A stretch of 64,000 nt of DNA from Sweltsa coloradensis. Lineage: Eukaryota; Arthropoda; Insecta; Plecoptera; Chloroperlidae. Shown piece by piece: positions 11,281-22,254 of the stretch. The stretch lies in contig JAMZAV010001292.1 of assembly GCA_024449915.1 (NCBI GenBank), forward strand, positions 99,529 through 163,528, in the 5' to 3' direction. Position 1 is the first letter of the stretch; each line of letters starts with the position of its first letter. Both the position numbers and the translations under genes were made by a program. The notes under the pieces are model-generated. The model made no database searches. It worked only from the letters and a program-made list of their open reading frames with translations, and was not told the origin of the DNA.

Positions 11281-12250
11281 TAATATGGGTATTCTAAAAC
11301 ATTTCAGCGAACAGACCTCATGGTTTTTGCAAAAACCATGCGGAAATGTCACATGTGTTACTCCGGATGTAGTTTGTGATTATGAAGCATTTATTCGTTT
11401 GTGCACAAACTATGTGGCCGATTGAGAAAAAAAATGCGGGGGGTGTGGGGGGGTTAGCTTCTTAAGCAGTTAGCCACCCCGACCCCAAACCGAAATGCCT
11501 GAGATGGTTGTGAATGCATTCTTTTCGTTCGTTCACATATGATGTAATTACAATAATTAAAGGAAACTCTCCCCCTCCCATGTGAAAAAAGTCACACTTT
11601 TACACCTGTATCGTTTGTACACGTATTTTTTCGTGTGTGCAGAAACGACGTGGCCGCAATTAAAAAAAAATCCGGGGATGCCAGTACGTGAAGATAGCCC
11701 TCCCTCCCCATGCAAAAAGGTTGATATAAATCGTTTGTGCTTGCATTTATTTCGTTTGTGCACAAACGACGTGACCACAATTAAAAAAAAAAAAACGGGG
11801 TAGAGTGCCTTCTTCCTGTAAAGCTATACCCCGTTTGTGCGTTTGTACAAATACGAAATAAATACGTGCACAAGCGATGCACAAACGATGAACGTGTATA
11901 AACGTTACATTTTCGCATGGGTAGGGGGGGGGCTTACTTTACGTGAAGCTAGCCTCCCCCGAAAAATTTCTTCAATTGCAACTTCATCGTTCGAAAAATG
12001 ACAAAATAAATGCGTGCAAAGACGTGCATAAACGTCCCAGGTGTAAAGGTTGTCACATTTCGGCTTGGGGGGGGGGGGGGTCTAACTTCGTGTAAAGCTA
12101 GCCCCCCCCCCCACCCCCCAAATGTAGCATTTATTTTTAATTGCGGCCACATCGTTTGTACACAAACGAAATAAAGGAAGCAACAAATGTGTACAAATGA
12201 TACAGGTGTTAAAAAATTGTGAACTTTCCGCACGAGGAGGGAGGAGGGCT
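11280..12250. repeat. Array of ~150-bp units with poly-G/poly-C hairpins
   Basis: A unit combining CGTTTGTGCACAAACGACGT, GGCCGCAATTAAAAA and a G-rich tract recurs in both orientations (for example about 11400, 11640, 11760, 11850, 12150). Two units form G-run/C-run palindromes: a G-run, then TTTACGTGAAGCTAGCC, then a C-run near 11925-11960, and a longer version at 12065-12118. GTGCACAAACGA is itself palindromic at its core. Overlapping frames on both strands here are repeat artefacts. Confidence 0.65.
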
Positions 12251-12289
12251 TTCTTCACATACCTAGGCTGCTCTACAAGAGGCGATTCT

Positions 12290-12603
12290 AGTGTAAGAGG
12301 TCACACGCGAGAGCTGAGAGGCGCGTTGTATAAATAACGTTGCTGATGTAGATTCCAGTGAACGGATCCGCTGGCATCGCAGGCGACGCTAGCCTTGCAT
12401 GTCTCGGTATCTCACATCTAGTTGCACAAAATGGCGTCGTTGAAAAAGGCGTGTGTCATTCGCTTAGAGCATGAATGGAGGTGGAGGGAGTATGACGTCA
12501 TCCCGAGCAAGGCCAACATCGAAACGAGGCAAACCACGTGACTGAGGGCAAGGCGGCGCGGTAGTTCAATGAATCGCATAGGAACGGGACACACTGGTTT
12601 TGT
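12290..12603 (+). promoter_or_regulatory. Small GC-rich, promoter-like island
   Basis: A GC- and CpG-richer stretch stands out from AT-rich surroundings. It holds a TATA-like GTATAAATAA at about 12328-12337, a CRE-type TGACGTCA at about 12493-12500, and a start codon in good context (AAAATGG at 12431) opening a 36-codon frame that ends at 12541 (begins MASLKKACVIRL). No splice donor is obvious at its end. It could be the 5' end of a gene or a retroelement promoter. The peptide is not recognised, and I treat it as a candidate only. Confidence 0.25.
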
Positions 12604-12925
12604 TTTAACGCAAAAACTTGGTCATTTTCAAGCCATGCATACATTTACACTGTCTACAAGTGTTTATCAGTACACAATAATAAATTCCTAGAAATATACA
12701 TATTATGCCTAAGATAGACTACTTGTGAATGGGATAAACAGTTCGATATACCTTTCAAATTAGATTCTACAATACTGTGTGCCTAGGTTTTTGCTTATTT
12801 TGCTTATTTGCGTTTATTAGATTCATAATCTGCATTTTGAGATATATATATTTTTTTTAAATTATGTAGGTCTCTACGTCATATCATTATTATTATTGTA
12901 TACACATTAAAATAAACGAGTATGT
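12604..12925. other. No recognisable feature
   Basis: AT-rich spacer between the GC-rich island and a fragment of the TTAA-620 family. Confidence 0.4.
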
Positions 12926-12929
12926 CAAT

Positions 12930-13045
12930 AATGGCCAATGATTTTTTCTGACCAAAATCCTCCAAGGTCACGGGGCCTCAAGATCGTCGCATTGTTATTT
13001 TTTATGGGATATTTTTGCCAATGGGACCTAGCTCGAAAACGAACA
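12930..13045 (+). repeat. TTAA-620 repeat family, internal fragment
   Basis: Contains the family landmarks TCCTCCAAGGTCACGGGGC, a TTATGGGATATTTTTGCC variant and GGGACCTAGCTCGAAAA, with neither end of the element. The copy is truncated next to the terminal-inverted-repeat element that starts at about 13063. Confidence 0.75.
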
Positions 13046-13062
13046 TAGGACATGCGTTTTAG

Positions 13063-13388
13063 GCAAATTGCTGTTCGCTCGGCCAACTGACACCACAGGT
13101 GTCTGAAATTTTGAACATATGTCACAAATGTGAAATTATAGGACTCTGCAGTAACACATTTTTAAATTTTGTTTTAAAATAATTTATAAAAATTAAATTA
13201 GTTTTCACGAATTTTGATTTTGTTAAAAACTCCAAAATTGACCATTTCGTGATTTTTTTCTGACTGATTAAGTCAAAATTTGGAAAATCTATGACCACAG
13301 GGCTGTCTATGTATGCTTTATTGACAACTTTGCAAAGTTTCATATACGTCGGTCGGATGCATCTTGGCCGAGCGAATAGCTATTTGCT
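13063..13388. mobile_element. ~325-bp terminal-inverted-repeat element
   Basis: The left end GCAAATTGCTGTTCGCTCGG followed by CCAA is matched at the right by TTGGCCGAGCGAATAGCTATTTGC, an inverted repeat with two mismatches over ~24 bp. The interior is AT-rich, with no transposase. The overlapping 92-codon frame at 13291-13569 starts inside the element and runs into host sequence, so it is not a credible gene. Confidence 0.6.
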
Positions 13389-13865
13389 AACAGCCAAATG
13401 TGTCCCATTCCCTCTTAAGTTTACCAATTATAGCTTACACTGTAGACTTTTCCTACAAAATACACAAATCCAAGTGTTTTTTGTCATTTTATTTTTTATT
13501 ATTTTTTCCCTGCGTCTATCCTATTCAGTTAAAAAACTGATTTATAAAGGAGGACAACTAAATAAATAATAAATAAATAAAAAATAATCTAAAAATAAAT
13601 CAATTACATAGATGCAGACACAACAATGAACTACAGTTAGGTAAATGTTAGAAATAGTAATATTACAAGTTGGCTAAGCTCGAGTAAACCAGGCATTGAC
13701 TCAGGACACAGGTAAAGTCAGGATCACTTGAAAGCTACTTATCATTTGTCTTATCGAGTTGTGGTTTGCACCAAAATTTTATATAAGTAAGAATGTGTAA
13801 TAGTTGGTAACAAGGCACATTTTCTAAATACTGCTCACTTAATCGGCTTTGATAGACACACGCTC
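13389..13865. other. No recognisable feature
   Basis: AT-rich sequence with an ATAAATAAATAA-like simple stretch at about 13560-13590. Otherwise nothing supported. Confidence 0.4.
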
Positions 13866-13869
13866 ATCC

Positions 13870-14015
13870 TTTGTGAACAGCCTCCCAAAAATGCAAATTT
13901 TTTGGATGAAAATTAAAGGAAAGCGGTACGTTCTGTATGTAAAATTTGCTGGATTTGACGATCGAGCGTTTTTTAAATGGACATTTAACATTGTAAAAAA
14001 AGTTGGCTCGACCTT
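13870..14015 (+). repeat. Dispersed repeat D, copy 1
   Basis: A ~140-bp segment with CAAAAATGCAAATTTTTTGG, GCTGGATTTGACGATCG and TTAAATGGACATTTAACATT recurs in diverged form at 18405-18545. Both copies end in the same ACATTTAACATTGTAAAA block. The overlapping frames of 62-75 codons on both strands have no family resemblance. Confidence 0.65.
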
Positions 14016-14059
14016 GGCAAACAGTCTTAAAACACAACAATTTTTGTAACATTTATTAA

Positions 14060-14998
14060 ACTGCAATGCAATGCATTACCTCACTCCCCTGAAGCATTAT
14101 GAGTAGGGTGTAAAGGGGCGTCCTGCAAATGGAGAATCCTCCACACACAATGGAGGATCTCGGTGGGTGATTCAACCGTGATATAACCTATGTTACCATA
14201 TCGTAGGGCGTAAGTCGATCCACCCTTTTTGTTATTTCTCATTCCACAACCCCCTCCAACCACTTATTTATCCCCTTTAAAAAAAAATTATTTTTACAAT
14301 TAATAAACTAAATATAAATATGGATGGTGTATGCATATCATCGGACCTAGTCAAATTGCTCTCCAACCCCAACCCCCACCCACCCACCCCTTCAACATCA
14401 ATAGTTAATTGATATGTTACCTTGAATAAAATAAATATCAAGAGTGTCTAGATAAGACACATAACTAACCAAAGGGCTTAACCTCCACCTAAGCGCATCC
14501 CCTCCCTCCCAAATAAACACCCCTATTTCAACTTATCATTTATAACGTAATGCACAACCGCGTTTAGCAAAAGTATACATTTAATAGGACCTAACCTCAT
14601 ATCACTTTTACACTCCCCAACCGATCAGGTAAAATGTTCGTACACGTTTATACCACCACCACCCTAATACATCTATCACATGCATTCTCTTATACTCATG
14701 CAATGTGCATTCAATTTGTTAATAGCTAAGGGCGACGATTCTATCACAGTTGCTACATCATCATTTAACTATCACATGATCATAACATGATCGACTAGTT
14801 CGTTCCTGCTCAATATTGCAAGTTTCCAGTTTTACAACGAGCGCGTTGTACCTGTGTATTGTTTTGTCAAAGCTACGGTTTTAATTTTAAATTTGCAATT
14901 GAATATACTTTCGTTTTTCTTCATCTCCACTATGTTCAAACATTACTTCGCGCACATAAAAAATAAATTATAGTTACAATTTCACCAAACAAAATATA
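14060..14998. other. Pyrimidine-rich spacer
   Basis: C-rich patches such as CCCCAACCCCCACCCACCCA (about 14366) alternate with AT-rich sequence. They may be very diverged copies of the inverted-array unit further left, which also has CCCCACCCCTA blocks. No gene is seen. Confidence 0.35.
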
Positions 14999-15642
14999 TG
15001 GCGTTTTCCACTGGGCCGCACTGAGTGCGACGTTAGTGCGCACTGAAACGTCACGGTCACGTGATGCACGGCACCAGTGCTGCCCTGAGTGCAACTGTCA
15101 GTGGAATACGATTATTTTTTCAGTGCATAATATTGAGTGGCAATCCTCACTATCAATATGTCTTCATACGCTTTCGAAGCAATTGTGGAGGATGAGAATG
15201 GGGAAAAAGTCGAAAGCAATGGCCAATGCATACTATAGCCGTTCTCAACTGGACTGAACAGTAAACAATAAACATAACCTCAAACTAAAATGTTATGCAA
15301 ATCTACCTCTATGTCAGAATACATGTGGACAACATCTTCTACGTAGTTTGTGATTTCTCTGAGACAATTCTGATAATGAATTGATCAACTCATCGTCGCT
15401 GCTATCCAACGAAAAGTCGATCAAATCTAACAACACAACCAAATTTCGCGGGTCTACGGTTGCACTGGAAAGATTGCCCTGACCCTCGGAGTCAGTGCGG
15501 CTCAGTGCGCACTGCGAGTGCACGGAGCGAGTGCAGTTCGCCCAGTGGAATACGATATTTTTGCACGAGTGCGATTTTCAGTTACCAGTGGAATATGCTA
15601 CTTGCACTCAGTGCGCATCAGTGCGGCCAGTGGAAAACGCCA
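14999..15642. mobile_element. ~640-bp terminal-inverted-repeat element, possibly PIF/Harbinger-like
   Basis: TGGCGTTTTCCACTGG at the left matches CCAGTGGAAAACGCCA at the right exactly. The inverted similarity continues inward through GCACTGAGTGCG / GCACTCAGTGCG repeats, so both ends contain several copies of a CAGTGCG motif. The flanking trinucleotides are ATA and TTA, loosely compatible with a three-base TWA duplication. A 69-codon minus-strand frame (15314-15523) has an acidic DSSDDELI followed by basic residues. This faintly recalls the start of Harbinger-type transposases, but it is too short to claim. Confidence 0.7.
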
Positions 15643-15803
15643 TTAGTAACGAAAAGTATCACTTACGCGGTAAATTCAAATGTTAAAAATATAATTCTCT
15701 ATTGAACAGTCTTGTGTCTCGTTTTCAAACTTGCCTGTATTATTTGGGGGGGGGGGGGATATTGCCACCAAATATTTTTTGGACAAAATTTTTTATAGGT
15801 AAA

Positions 15804-15967
15804 GGGGTTAGGTTAGGTTAGGTTAGGTTAGGTTATGTCAGGTTAGGTTAGTTTAGTTTAGTTTAGTTTAGTTTAGGTTAGGTTAGGTTAGGTTAGGTTA
15901 GGTTAGGTTAGGTTAGGTTAGGTTAGGTTAGGTTAGGTTAGGTTAGGTTAGGTTAGGTTAGGTTAGC
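15804..15967 (+). repeat. Interstitial telomere-type (TTAGG)n array
   Basis: About 33 units of the pentamer GGTTA (TTAGG on the same strand) run almost without error, with an internal block of TTTAG variants at about 15850-15876 and one ATGTC interruption. TTAGG is the canonical telomere repeat of most arthropods. Unrelated sequence on both sides shows it is internal rather than a chromosome end. It could be a fusion scar, a telomerase-repaired break, or an ordinary microsatellite. Confidence 0.9.
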
Positions 15968-16144
15968 TGGTCATATAGCTAAACAAACTATAATACCACT
16001 AATATGTATTATAAAACAGACACGACTCAACCATTGAACTCAACTAAGATTGAATAATATTCTTAAATTCGGAGAGACTTTGTGACTTGTGTGAGACGCT
16101 GTGGGAGTGCGCTTACATTACGTGGTGTAACATTGGCTTCATTA

Positions 16145-16225
16145 GCCGGTAGGTGGGCCATCGGAGAGTGGGGTATCGGAGACTAAAATGTTGGTGGGGC
16201 ATCGGAGAGTGGGGCATCGGAGATG
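16145..16225 (+). repeat. Short tandem repeat GTGGGGCATCGGAGA
   Basis: Four imperfect units of GTGGG-CATCGGAGA occur in ~80 bp, two pairs separated by CTAAAATGTTG. The stretch is purine- and G-rich against an AT-rich background. Function unknown. Confidence 0.7.
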
Positions 16226-16229
16226 CGTC

Positions 16230-16740
16230 CAGCGGATGTTAATAAAGATTGCATGAGTGTTTTAAATAATATTGTGTGGATGTAAATGAAGAATTTTTTT
16301 ATGTTTATATAATTGTGTTATTGTGCATTCTTCTTATATTGCATATTGCATTATTGAGCAAACTATAGGCATACATATAAATTATTATTATTATGGGCAA
16401 TATTTCTTAACGTTAAAACGCTGGATATCTGGTTATTAATGCAATGACATTAGTTTGTGGTTGAATGAAATTCATTCATGGTAGGACATTTATGTCCCAA
16501 CTTTAAAATGCAAATAATCAGCAGGGCGAACATTAGGCTTAAAGGAGTCATTTTAGGCCTACTCAAAGATTCGTCACATCTACCATATTCCGGTGATGAT
16601 TATCTGAAAAATATCGAAATACGACTATAAACAAGTTGTCCGCAACATACACTGCAGGTCTTAAAAATTAATATACTTCACTTGATAGAAAATATCTCTA
16701 TTATATATTTAGAAGAAACGAACAAAGAAGAAAATAAGAA
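16230..16740. other. No recognisable feature
   Basis: AT-rich spacer leading into the hairpin-exon locus. Any promoter of that locus may lie here, but I see no convincing TATA/initiator pair. Confidence 0.35.
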
Positions 16741-16901
16741 GACATTGTAGTTCTTATACAGATTGTGTATTAATTACAACAATATCTAGTATCATCTTTC
16801 GATTGAGACAAAAGGCTGCCCAACATCACTAAACTGTGTGGCTTGAAGAAGAGTAATTCGTTCAGAAGAACACAACGAACCAATTGTTACTTAGATGACA
16901 G

Positions 16902-16960
16902 CAAGGGTTTTGGTGGGGCTTATTGTGTTTTCAGTTCAATCAGTCTCGTCAAAACCTTTG
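16902..16960 (+). ncRNA. Hairpin H1
   Basis: The 24-nt arms CAAGGGTTTTGGTGGGGCTT+ATTG and CAATCAGTCTCGTCAAAACC+TTTG pair at 23 of 24 positions without any gap (five G-U pairs, one mismatch), closed by the 11-nt loop TGTTTTCAGTT. It lies in an exon-like block ending ...CTTGGATTCAG before the donor GTAAGT at 17036. The shape and size match a precursor microRNA, though loop and arms could equally be a protein-binding RNA element. Confidence 0.6.
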
Positions 16961-17352
16961 TTTTCATTTAAGATACTCATCAAATCAACTTCACGGAAAC
17001 TTCGAGAACTTCTATACCGGTACTTGGATTCAGGTAAGTATGGTATTTTTGTATAATATGATAAAATTATTATAATTTACTGCATCTAGTACATTAATGT
17101 TCAGTGTCAATGTATAGTCTCTTGCGTCCAAACATTTGTTAGAACGAGTAAATTCGGTGATGAAACTTATGTTTGTTATCAATGAGTTAGACTGAAGGGA
17201 ATTGCATTATTCTCTAATGATCGAAATGTTATTTTGCCGTGAAATGTATATAATTATTTACGAATCCAATTATTTTAAACTTGTTTTTAGATTTTTTTAT
17301 AAGTGTCATGGGTTACTGTAGAACACTCCAACTAATTTCTGATAACTTCCAG

Positions 17353-17521
17353 GATACCAACCCACGAATTTCAAGAAAGTGTTACTTAGACGTGAGCAAG
17401 GGTTTAGGTAGGGCTTATTGTGTATTCAGTTCAATAGGCCACGCCCTCACCTTTGTTTTCGTTTAAGATACTCATCGAGTCAACTACACGAAGACTTCGA
17501 GAATTTCTTTACTCGAATCAA
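17353..17521 (+). ncRNA. Exon-like block with hairpin H2
   Basis: Preceded by the acceptor-like CTGATAACTTCCAG and followed by the donor GTAAGTATGG at 17522. The hairpin spans 17397-17455: arms of 24 nt pair at 19 positions without a gap around the loop TGTATTCAGTT. Compared with H1 the upper stem changed from a mismatch to a pair (GGCTTATTG with CAATAGGCC). Downstream, TTTAAGATACTCATCGAGTC is shared with all H copies. Confidence 0.6.
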
Positions 17522-18231
17522 CGTAAGTATGGTATTTTTGTATGATATGGTATAATTTTGTTTAATTAATTTTGCTGCATAAAATGTACACAATTTAATC
17601 TCTTGCTACCAAGAACGCCTCCCCCAAATAACGTTGGAACTACCATTTTCAAAATTGTTCTGGAAACTGACGAGTGTTCAACAAATCAACAATTACGATG
17701 TACAACAAATTAGTGTTTAATTTATTATAACTAAGCCATATGTTTGTAAGTTATAATAAATTAATGAATAATATTATGTCGTACATAATTTGTTGATGTG
17801 TTGAACTATTTCAACATGCTGTCTCCGGCTCGCCTGAACAATTTATAAAAATTAGTTCCGCAATGTTATTTGGTGGAGGTATTGAATTTTTTTGTAGGAC
17901 GAGTAAATTCAGTGGATACGAGAATCTGTAATGAAACTTGTATCATCAATACAATGAGTAATGACTGAAGATAATTTTTTATTCTCCAAAGATCTAAATG
18001 TTATTTTAGCCGTAAAATGCATATTATTCTTACTTAAATCAATGTTTAACTCTCCGAAATATCGCAAAGGTAACCCAAGCTGAAGTTCAGTGAGTGGTTT
18101 TTGTAATATGTTTCCGGGTTAATGAGTTGTTGTGATAATTTTTAAATGTTTAAGTTGTTGTTAGAAATATTTCATCACGAGTGTCATAGGACTCCAGTGC
18201 AAACTCTAACTCATTTCTGATTACTTTCAGG

Positions 18232-18400
18232 GTGCATCAAGTTCTATGAATTTCAAGAAAATTCATCAACAAGTGATGTATAATTGAGCAGAAAATGAAG
18301 ATATTAGCTTTGGACTCCATGAAAAAGGTCACTTTTAGTAATTTTTCAGGCTTGTGTAAGAGACAAATGTTGGAAATGTGCTCAGATCAAGACTTGCGCT
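18232..18400 (+). ncRNA. Exon-like block without a recognisable hairpin
   Basis: Preceded by CTGATTACTTTCAG, the same acceptor that precedes the H4 block. Its start GGTGCATCAAGTTC aligns with GGTTTCCCAAAGTC at 21549. The hairpin part is not present; repeat D follows at 18405. Probably a module truncated by a later rearrangement. Confidence 0.4.
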
Positions 18401-18404
18401 TATT

Positions 18405-18545
18405 CTTTACAAACAACATGCCAAAAATTCAAAACTTTTTCGGTATCACTTGGAGGTCGAAAAGTGATCCAGAATGTTTGTCAAGTAAGCTGGATTTGCC
18501 GATCGTGCAAATTTTTAAATGGACATTTAACATTGTAAAATAGTT
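18405..18545 (+). repeat. Dispersed repeat D, copy 2
   Basis: Diverged copy of the segment at 13870-14015, sharing CCAAAAATTCAAAA, GCTGGATTTGCCGATCG and TTAAATGGACATTTAACATT. It ends at the same point as copy 1, as expected for a defined repeat boundary. Confidence 0.6.
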
Positions 18546-18733
18546 GTCCCGAACTCAAACAAATCAATTCAACTATGAGAATAATGTTTAAAGAAAGATG
18601 TCGCGAGTGCAGGCGTGAGTGGACCTGAATTGCTGGCAACATTCCGTCCATCCGAGTAGAGGCTTACTTCAAATCGAGATGCAAGCCTTACGGGAAAGTA
18701 AGTAATAATGTGTGATGCATTTACTAAACAGTA

Positions 18734-19414
18734 TACCATACAAAAATGCAAAAACTTGCAAGAAAGGGGCCAAGCCGAAAACGAGAAAGATACAAGTGGC
18801 TCAACTGCATAAAGTGGTGAGATCTAGAAGTGTGGCCAAGCCCATTATTTGGTTTTAAATAATAAACATATTTATTAATTATAAATTAAATTAATAATAT
18901 ATCACTATCCATATTATTATCTAACTACAATTATGAAATATGTTATGAAATAAATATACTAACAAAAATAACATAAAACATTAAATAAATTTATTGAAAC
19001 ATTTACATGTGGAAATATCTAAATTAACAGACGCCATTCAAAATTAAAAGCTTGGTCGATGAATTTTTAACTTGGTTGTCGTTACTGACTAACCAAAACA
19101 TAACGAATCCAAATCCATCGGCCGAGCTTTTAATTTTGAAAGGCGTCTGTTAGTTTAGATATTTCCACATGTAAATGTTTCAATAAATGTATTTAATGTT
19201 TTATGTTATTTTTGTTAATATATTTATTTCATAATTATAGTGAGATAATAATATGGATAGTGATATATTACTAATTTATTATATTAAACAAAATAATGGG
19301 CTTGGCCACACTTCTAGATCTCACCACTTTATGCAGTTGAGCCACTTGTATCTTCCTCGTTTTCGGCTTGGCCCCCCCTTTTTTTTTTGCAAGTTTTTGC
19401 ATTTTTGTATGGTA
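18734..19414. mobile_element. ~680-bp foldback element with TA target duplication
   Basis: Inverted arms of about 330 bp (18734-19065 and 19098-19414) match almost throughout, starting TACCATACAAAAATGCAAAA on the left with its complement on the right, around a ~32-bp loop. The dinucleotide TA flanks both ends (18732-18733, 19415-19416), as in Tc1/mariner-type insertions. The right arm has gained extra C and T residues in a homopolymer (about 19374-19388). No transposase. The near-identity of the arms suggests recent origin or gene conversion between arms. Confidence 0.8.
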
Positions 19415-19644
19415 TATCAATAATTTTTTTAGAATCTACACGGTATGGATGTTAGCATTCAATTAGAGGAAATTACTTTTTTACATTTGATAGTTAGAAG
19501 GTTTGAGCATCGCAGTTATAAATTAATAACACAAAGATACGTTTTTATTGTTTCGACCACCACTTGTATGCACCTCAAATGTCAATTAAAATAACGATCA
19601 AATTATTTAAGCTTTGTTATTTTGGCTTTTTAAACTTTATCCAT

Positions 19645-20432
19645 TGCAGGGGGCCCTCGCCAATCCGTTTCTCAACAAATACACGAATTAAATTATTTGT
19701 TATATTTCCATTATCTCATCTTCCGGTCATCTAATCCAATTACCGTTTGTAAAGCAAATGGCCACTGAGATGACTGACATCTGACATCGGCGCAAATTTT
19801 GGCTTCTCAAAATTATCCATTGAGGGCCCAAAAAATAAATAAATAAAGTATTTAGAGTCTACCCACTCAGTTATATAAATGATTTTCAGTGGGGGACAGT
19901 AAATAAAAGCGACCAAGCCCTGTAGGCCCTGACGCAATCGACAAGTGAGCGATAACCAACCAAAGATCGATATTTTATACAATGGGAAATATAGCAATCA
20001 ATGGTATGGGCAGTGCGAACACCCGCGAATCAACGCCGATTCAGAACCACTTTGAATTTATTATGTGCTTCGTTGCTAGGACGTCTCCAAAGTCACCATT
20101 TACAAATTCCTAAGACAAGAACTGATGGACTTCCAAGTCCAAATCAGAAGTTAAAAAAGTACTGACTTTAGCAGGAATCGAACCCTGGACCTTCTGCATT
20201 GGAAGCAGGTAGGCTAACAACAAGACCAACGAGCCACACTCACCGACACGTCATTCTGTAACTCTATGCCAATCCGTTTCTTACCAAAACACGAATTAAA
20301 TAATTTGTTATTTTTGCATTATCTAAGCTTCCGGTCATCTAATCCAATTACCGTTTGTAAAGCACATGGCCACTGAGATGGCTGACTTCGTTGCAAATTT
20401 TGGCTTCTCTAACATTATCCATTGAGGCGCCA
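19645..20432. repeat. 165-bp direct repeat flanking a SINE
   Basis: The block from GCCAATCCGTTTCT to TATCCATTGAGG occurs at about 19659-19828 and 20266-20428, with CTTCCGGTCATCTAATCCAA and TTACCGTTTGTAAAGCA shared. Each copy gives an 80-85-codon minus-strand frame ending SGHLLYKR or SGHVLYKR. The frames differ in length and content outside the repeat, so I treat them as repeat shadows rather than a gene family. Confidence 0.7.
20000..20262 (-). repeat. tRNA-derived SINE, copy 1
   Basis: On the minus strand, CCAACG then CTTGTTGTTAGCC, CCTGCTTCCAATGCAGAAGG, CCAGGGTTCGATTCCTGC and a tail TTAACTTCTGATTTGGACTT match the copies at 54041 and 54288. GGTTCGATTCC is a standard internal B box. The tRNA part most resembles tRNA-Gly(UCC) by eye. 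The copy is embedded between the two 165-bp direct repeats. Confidence 0.75.
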
Positions 20433-20619
20433 CAAACTGATACGTCCAGGGCCAGCCAGCCAGCCAGCCAGCCCGAGAAGAAAGTTATTTTGAACGATCT
20501 TGACGTCTCAATAACTTCTAGACGCATCAGCAGATCGGGATGAAACATGAAATGGGTCATTTCATAGTAAAAGCCCATCGACTGAAACAAGTTGCGGAGA
20601 TGTTTATCGCCAATTCTGG

Positions 20620-20725
20620 TGAAATACGTAGTCTGTTTCTGGATCGCGGGTGTGTAAAGCTAGAGCTAGCGCCTCTTGTTCAGCACGTTCGGCTTCTAAA
20701 CTTCCGAGAACATTATGCCTATACT
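20620..20725 (+). repeat. Diverged copy of exon-like block W
   Basis: GGATCGCGGGTGTGTAAAGC and CTAAACTTCCGAGAACATTATG align with the W block at 32396-32480 (GGTCGCGAATGTGTAAAGCC, TTAAACTTCCGAGTATATCG). This puts a third piece of the downstream module inside the first H cluster. No donor is visible. The overlapping 71-codon frame is not conserved among the copies. Confidence 0.5.
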
Positions 20726-21092
20726 GATCCACTGAATAAAATCGAAATACAATAAGAAGAAGTTATACTTAAATACTGTGCAACTTTCGTTTTTGATCTT
20801 AAAATAAAGTCATCTAGATAATAAATATATGAACTTAAACAAAGACTAAACTAATACCTGTACTAAATGTTTAGAAGAACAGAGAAAATTAACAAGTCTG
20901 CATGAAAACAAACAAAGCAAAAAACGAGGATAGTGTGGTTCTTACTGATTGTGTATTAGTTACAACAGTATCAACTATCACCTTCCGTCTTATACAATTG
21001 GCTGCCCATCATCAAAACATGCGGCTGGAACAAGAGTACTTCGTAGAAACTATCATAAGAACACAACAAACGAAATGATACTTAGATGTGAG

Positions 21093-21151
21093 CAAGGGTT
21101 TTGGTAAGGCTTATTGTGTTTTCTGTTCAATCAGTCTTTCCACTACCTTTG
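21093..21151 (+). ncRNA. Hairpin H3
   Basis: Arms and loop as in H4 with one base different (loop TGTTTTCTGTT). The enclosing block ends GCGGATCAAG followed by GGAAGT, so the donor GT found in H4 and H5 has become GG. If the module is spliced, this copy has lost its donor. Confidence 0.6.
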
Positions 21152-21548
21152 TTTTCGTTTAAAATATTCATCGAGTCAACTACGCCAAGACTTCAAGAAC
21201 TTCAAAGCGGATCAAGGGAAGTATTGTAGTTTTATATTATATTGCAATTTTTTTAATACATATGCTGAAAACTGTGCATGTAACTTATACAATGTAATCC
21301 CTTGTTACCAAACAATTTTAATGCTGAGTAAATTAGGTTTGTAATTGAATCCGTGATGAAACTTATCTATCAATGACTAATGGTTGAAAGGAATTGCTTT
21401 ATAATCTAAAGATCCAAATATTTTTTTTCCGGAAATGCTTATCATGATTTATGAAACCAATATTTTAATTGTTTATTAGAAATGTTTTATTGTGAGTGTC
21501 GTGAGGTTTCAGTTCAACACTCCCAACTGATCTCTGATTACTTTCAGG

Positions 21549-21834
21549 GTTTCCCAAAGTCTCCAGGAGCTTTAAGAATAGGCTTCGACAAATAATGGAT
21601 AAATGAGCGGTAAATGAAGATGGCCCTCACTAAAACTTGTTGCTGGGACAAGAGAAATCCGTTGAAATCTATCAGAAGAACACAGCAAAAGAATCATTAC
21701 TTGGATGTGAGCAAGGGTTTTGGTAAGGCTTATTGTGTTTTCTGTTCAATCAGTCTTTCCATTACCTTTGTTTTCGTTTAAAATATTCATCGAGTCAACT
21801 ACGCCGAGATTTCAAGAACTTAAAGCGGATCAAG
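21549..21834 (+). ncRNA. Exon-like block with hairpin H4
   Basis: Preceded by CTGATTACTTTCAG and followed by the donor GTAAGT at 21835. The hairpin is at 21712-21770: CAAGGGTTTTGGTAAGGCTT+ATTG pairs with CAATCAGTCTTTCCATTACC+TTTG at 20 of 24 positions, and three more pairs can be added outside. The loop is TGTTTTCTGTT. From about 21628 to 21880 it is nearly identical to the H5 block (two differences seen in ~240 bp). Confidence 0.6.
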
Positions 21835-22254
21835 GTAAGTGTTGTAGATTTATATTATATTGCAATTTTAAATATTTGAGTGAAGACATGTGTAATTTCA
21901 CAATTATTCCTTTACAATTTTGTTGTAAAAATTATCACAATTGCAATCCGAATGAAAGGATTCAGGTAAGTGGTAGATTAAAGAATTGACTTTTTAATTA
22001 AAGATAGCTAAATTTTTTTCGGAATGCATATCATGATTCTGATTACAAATTTTCTTGTTTATAAAAAAGTAATTTATTGATATGTCGAGGTTCGGTCAAA
22101 CTTCAACTGATTCATGTACTAATGGGTCAAATCTCCAGATTAAAGAAAGTATTCACAATTGGAAAATGAAGCGTAATTGAAGATGCCAGTCACTAAAATT
22201 GTTTATGAAAAAGTTAGATATCCGTCGATAGTTCAGTCAGAACACCCAAAGAAT

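Noticed and set aside
13291..13569. 92-codon frame
   Set aside because: It starts inside a TIR element, ends in low-complexity AT-rich sequence and has no recognisable motif.
15804..15967. A true chromosome end
   Set aside because: Unique and repeat sequence continues for tens of kilobases on both sides.
19740..20590. Two related minus-strand frames (85 and 80 codons)
   Set aside because: The similarity is confined to a 165-bp DNA repeat; the rest of each frame is unrelated.
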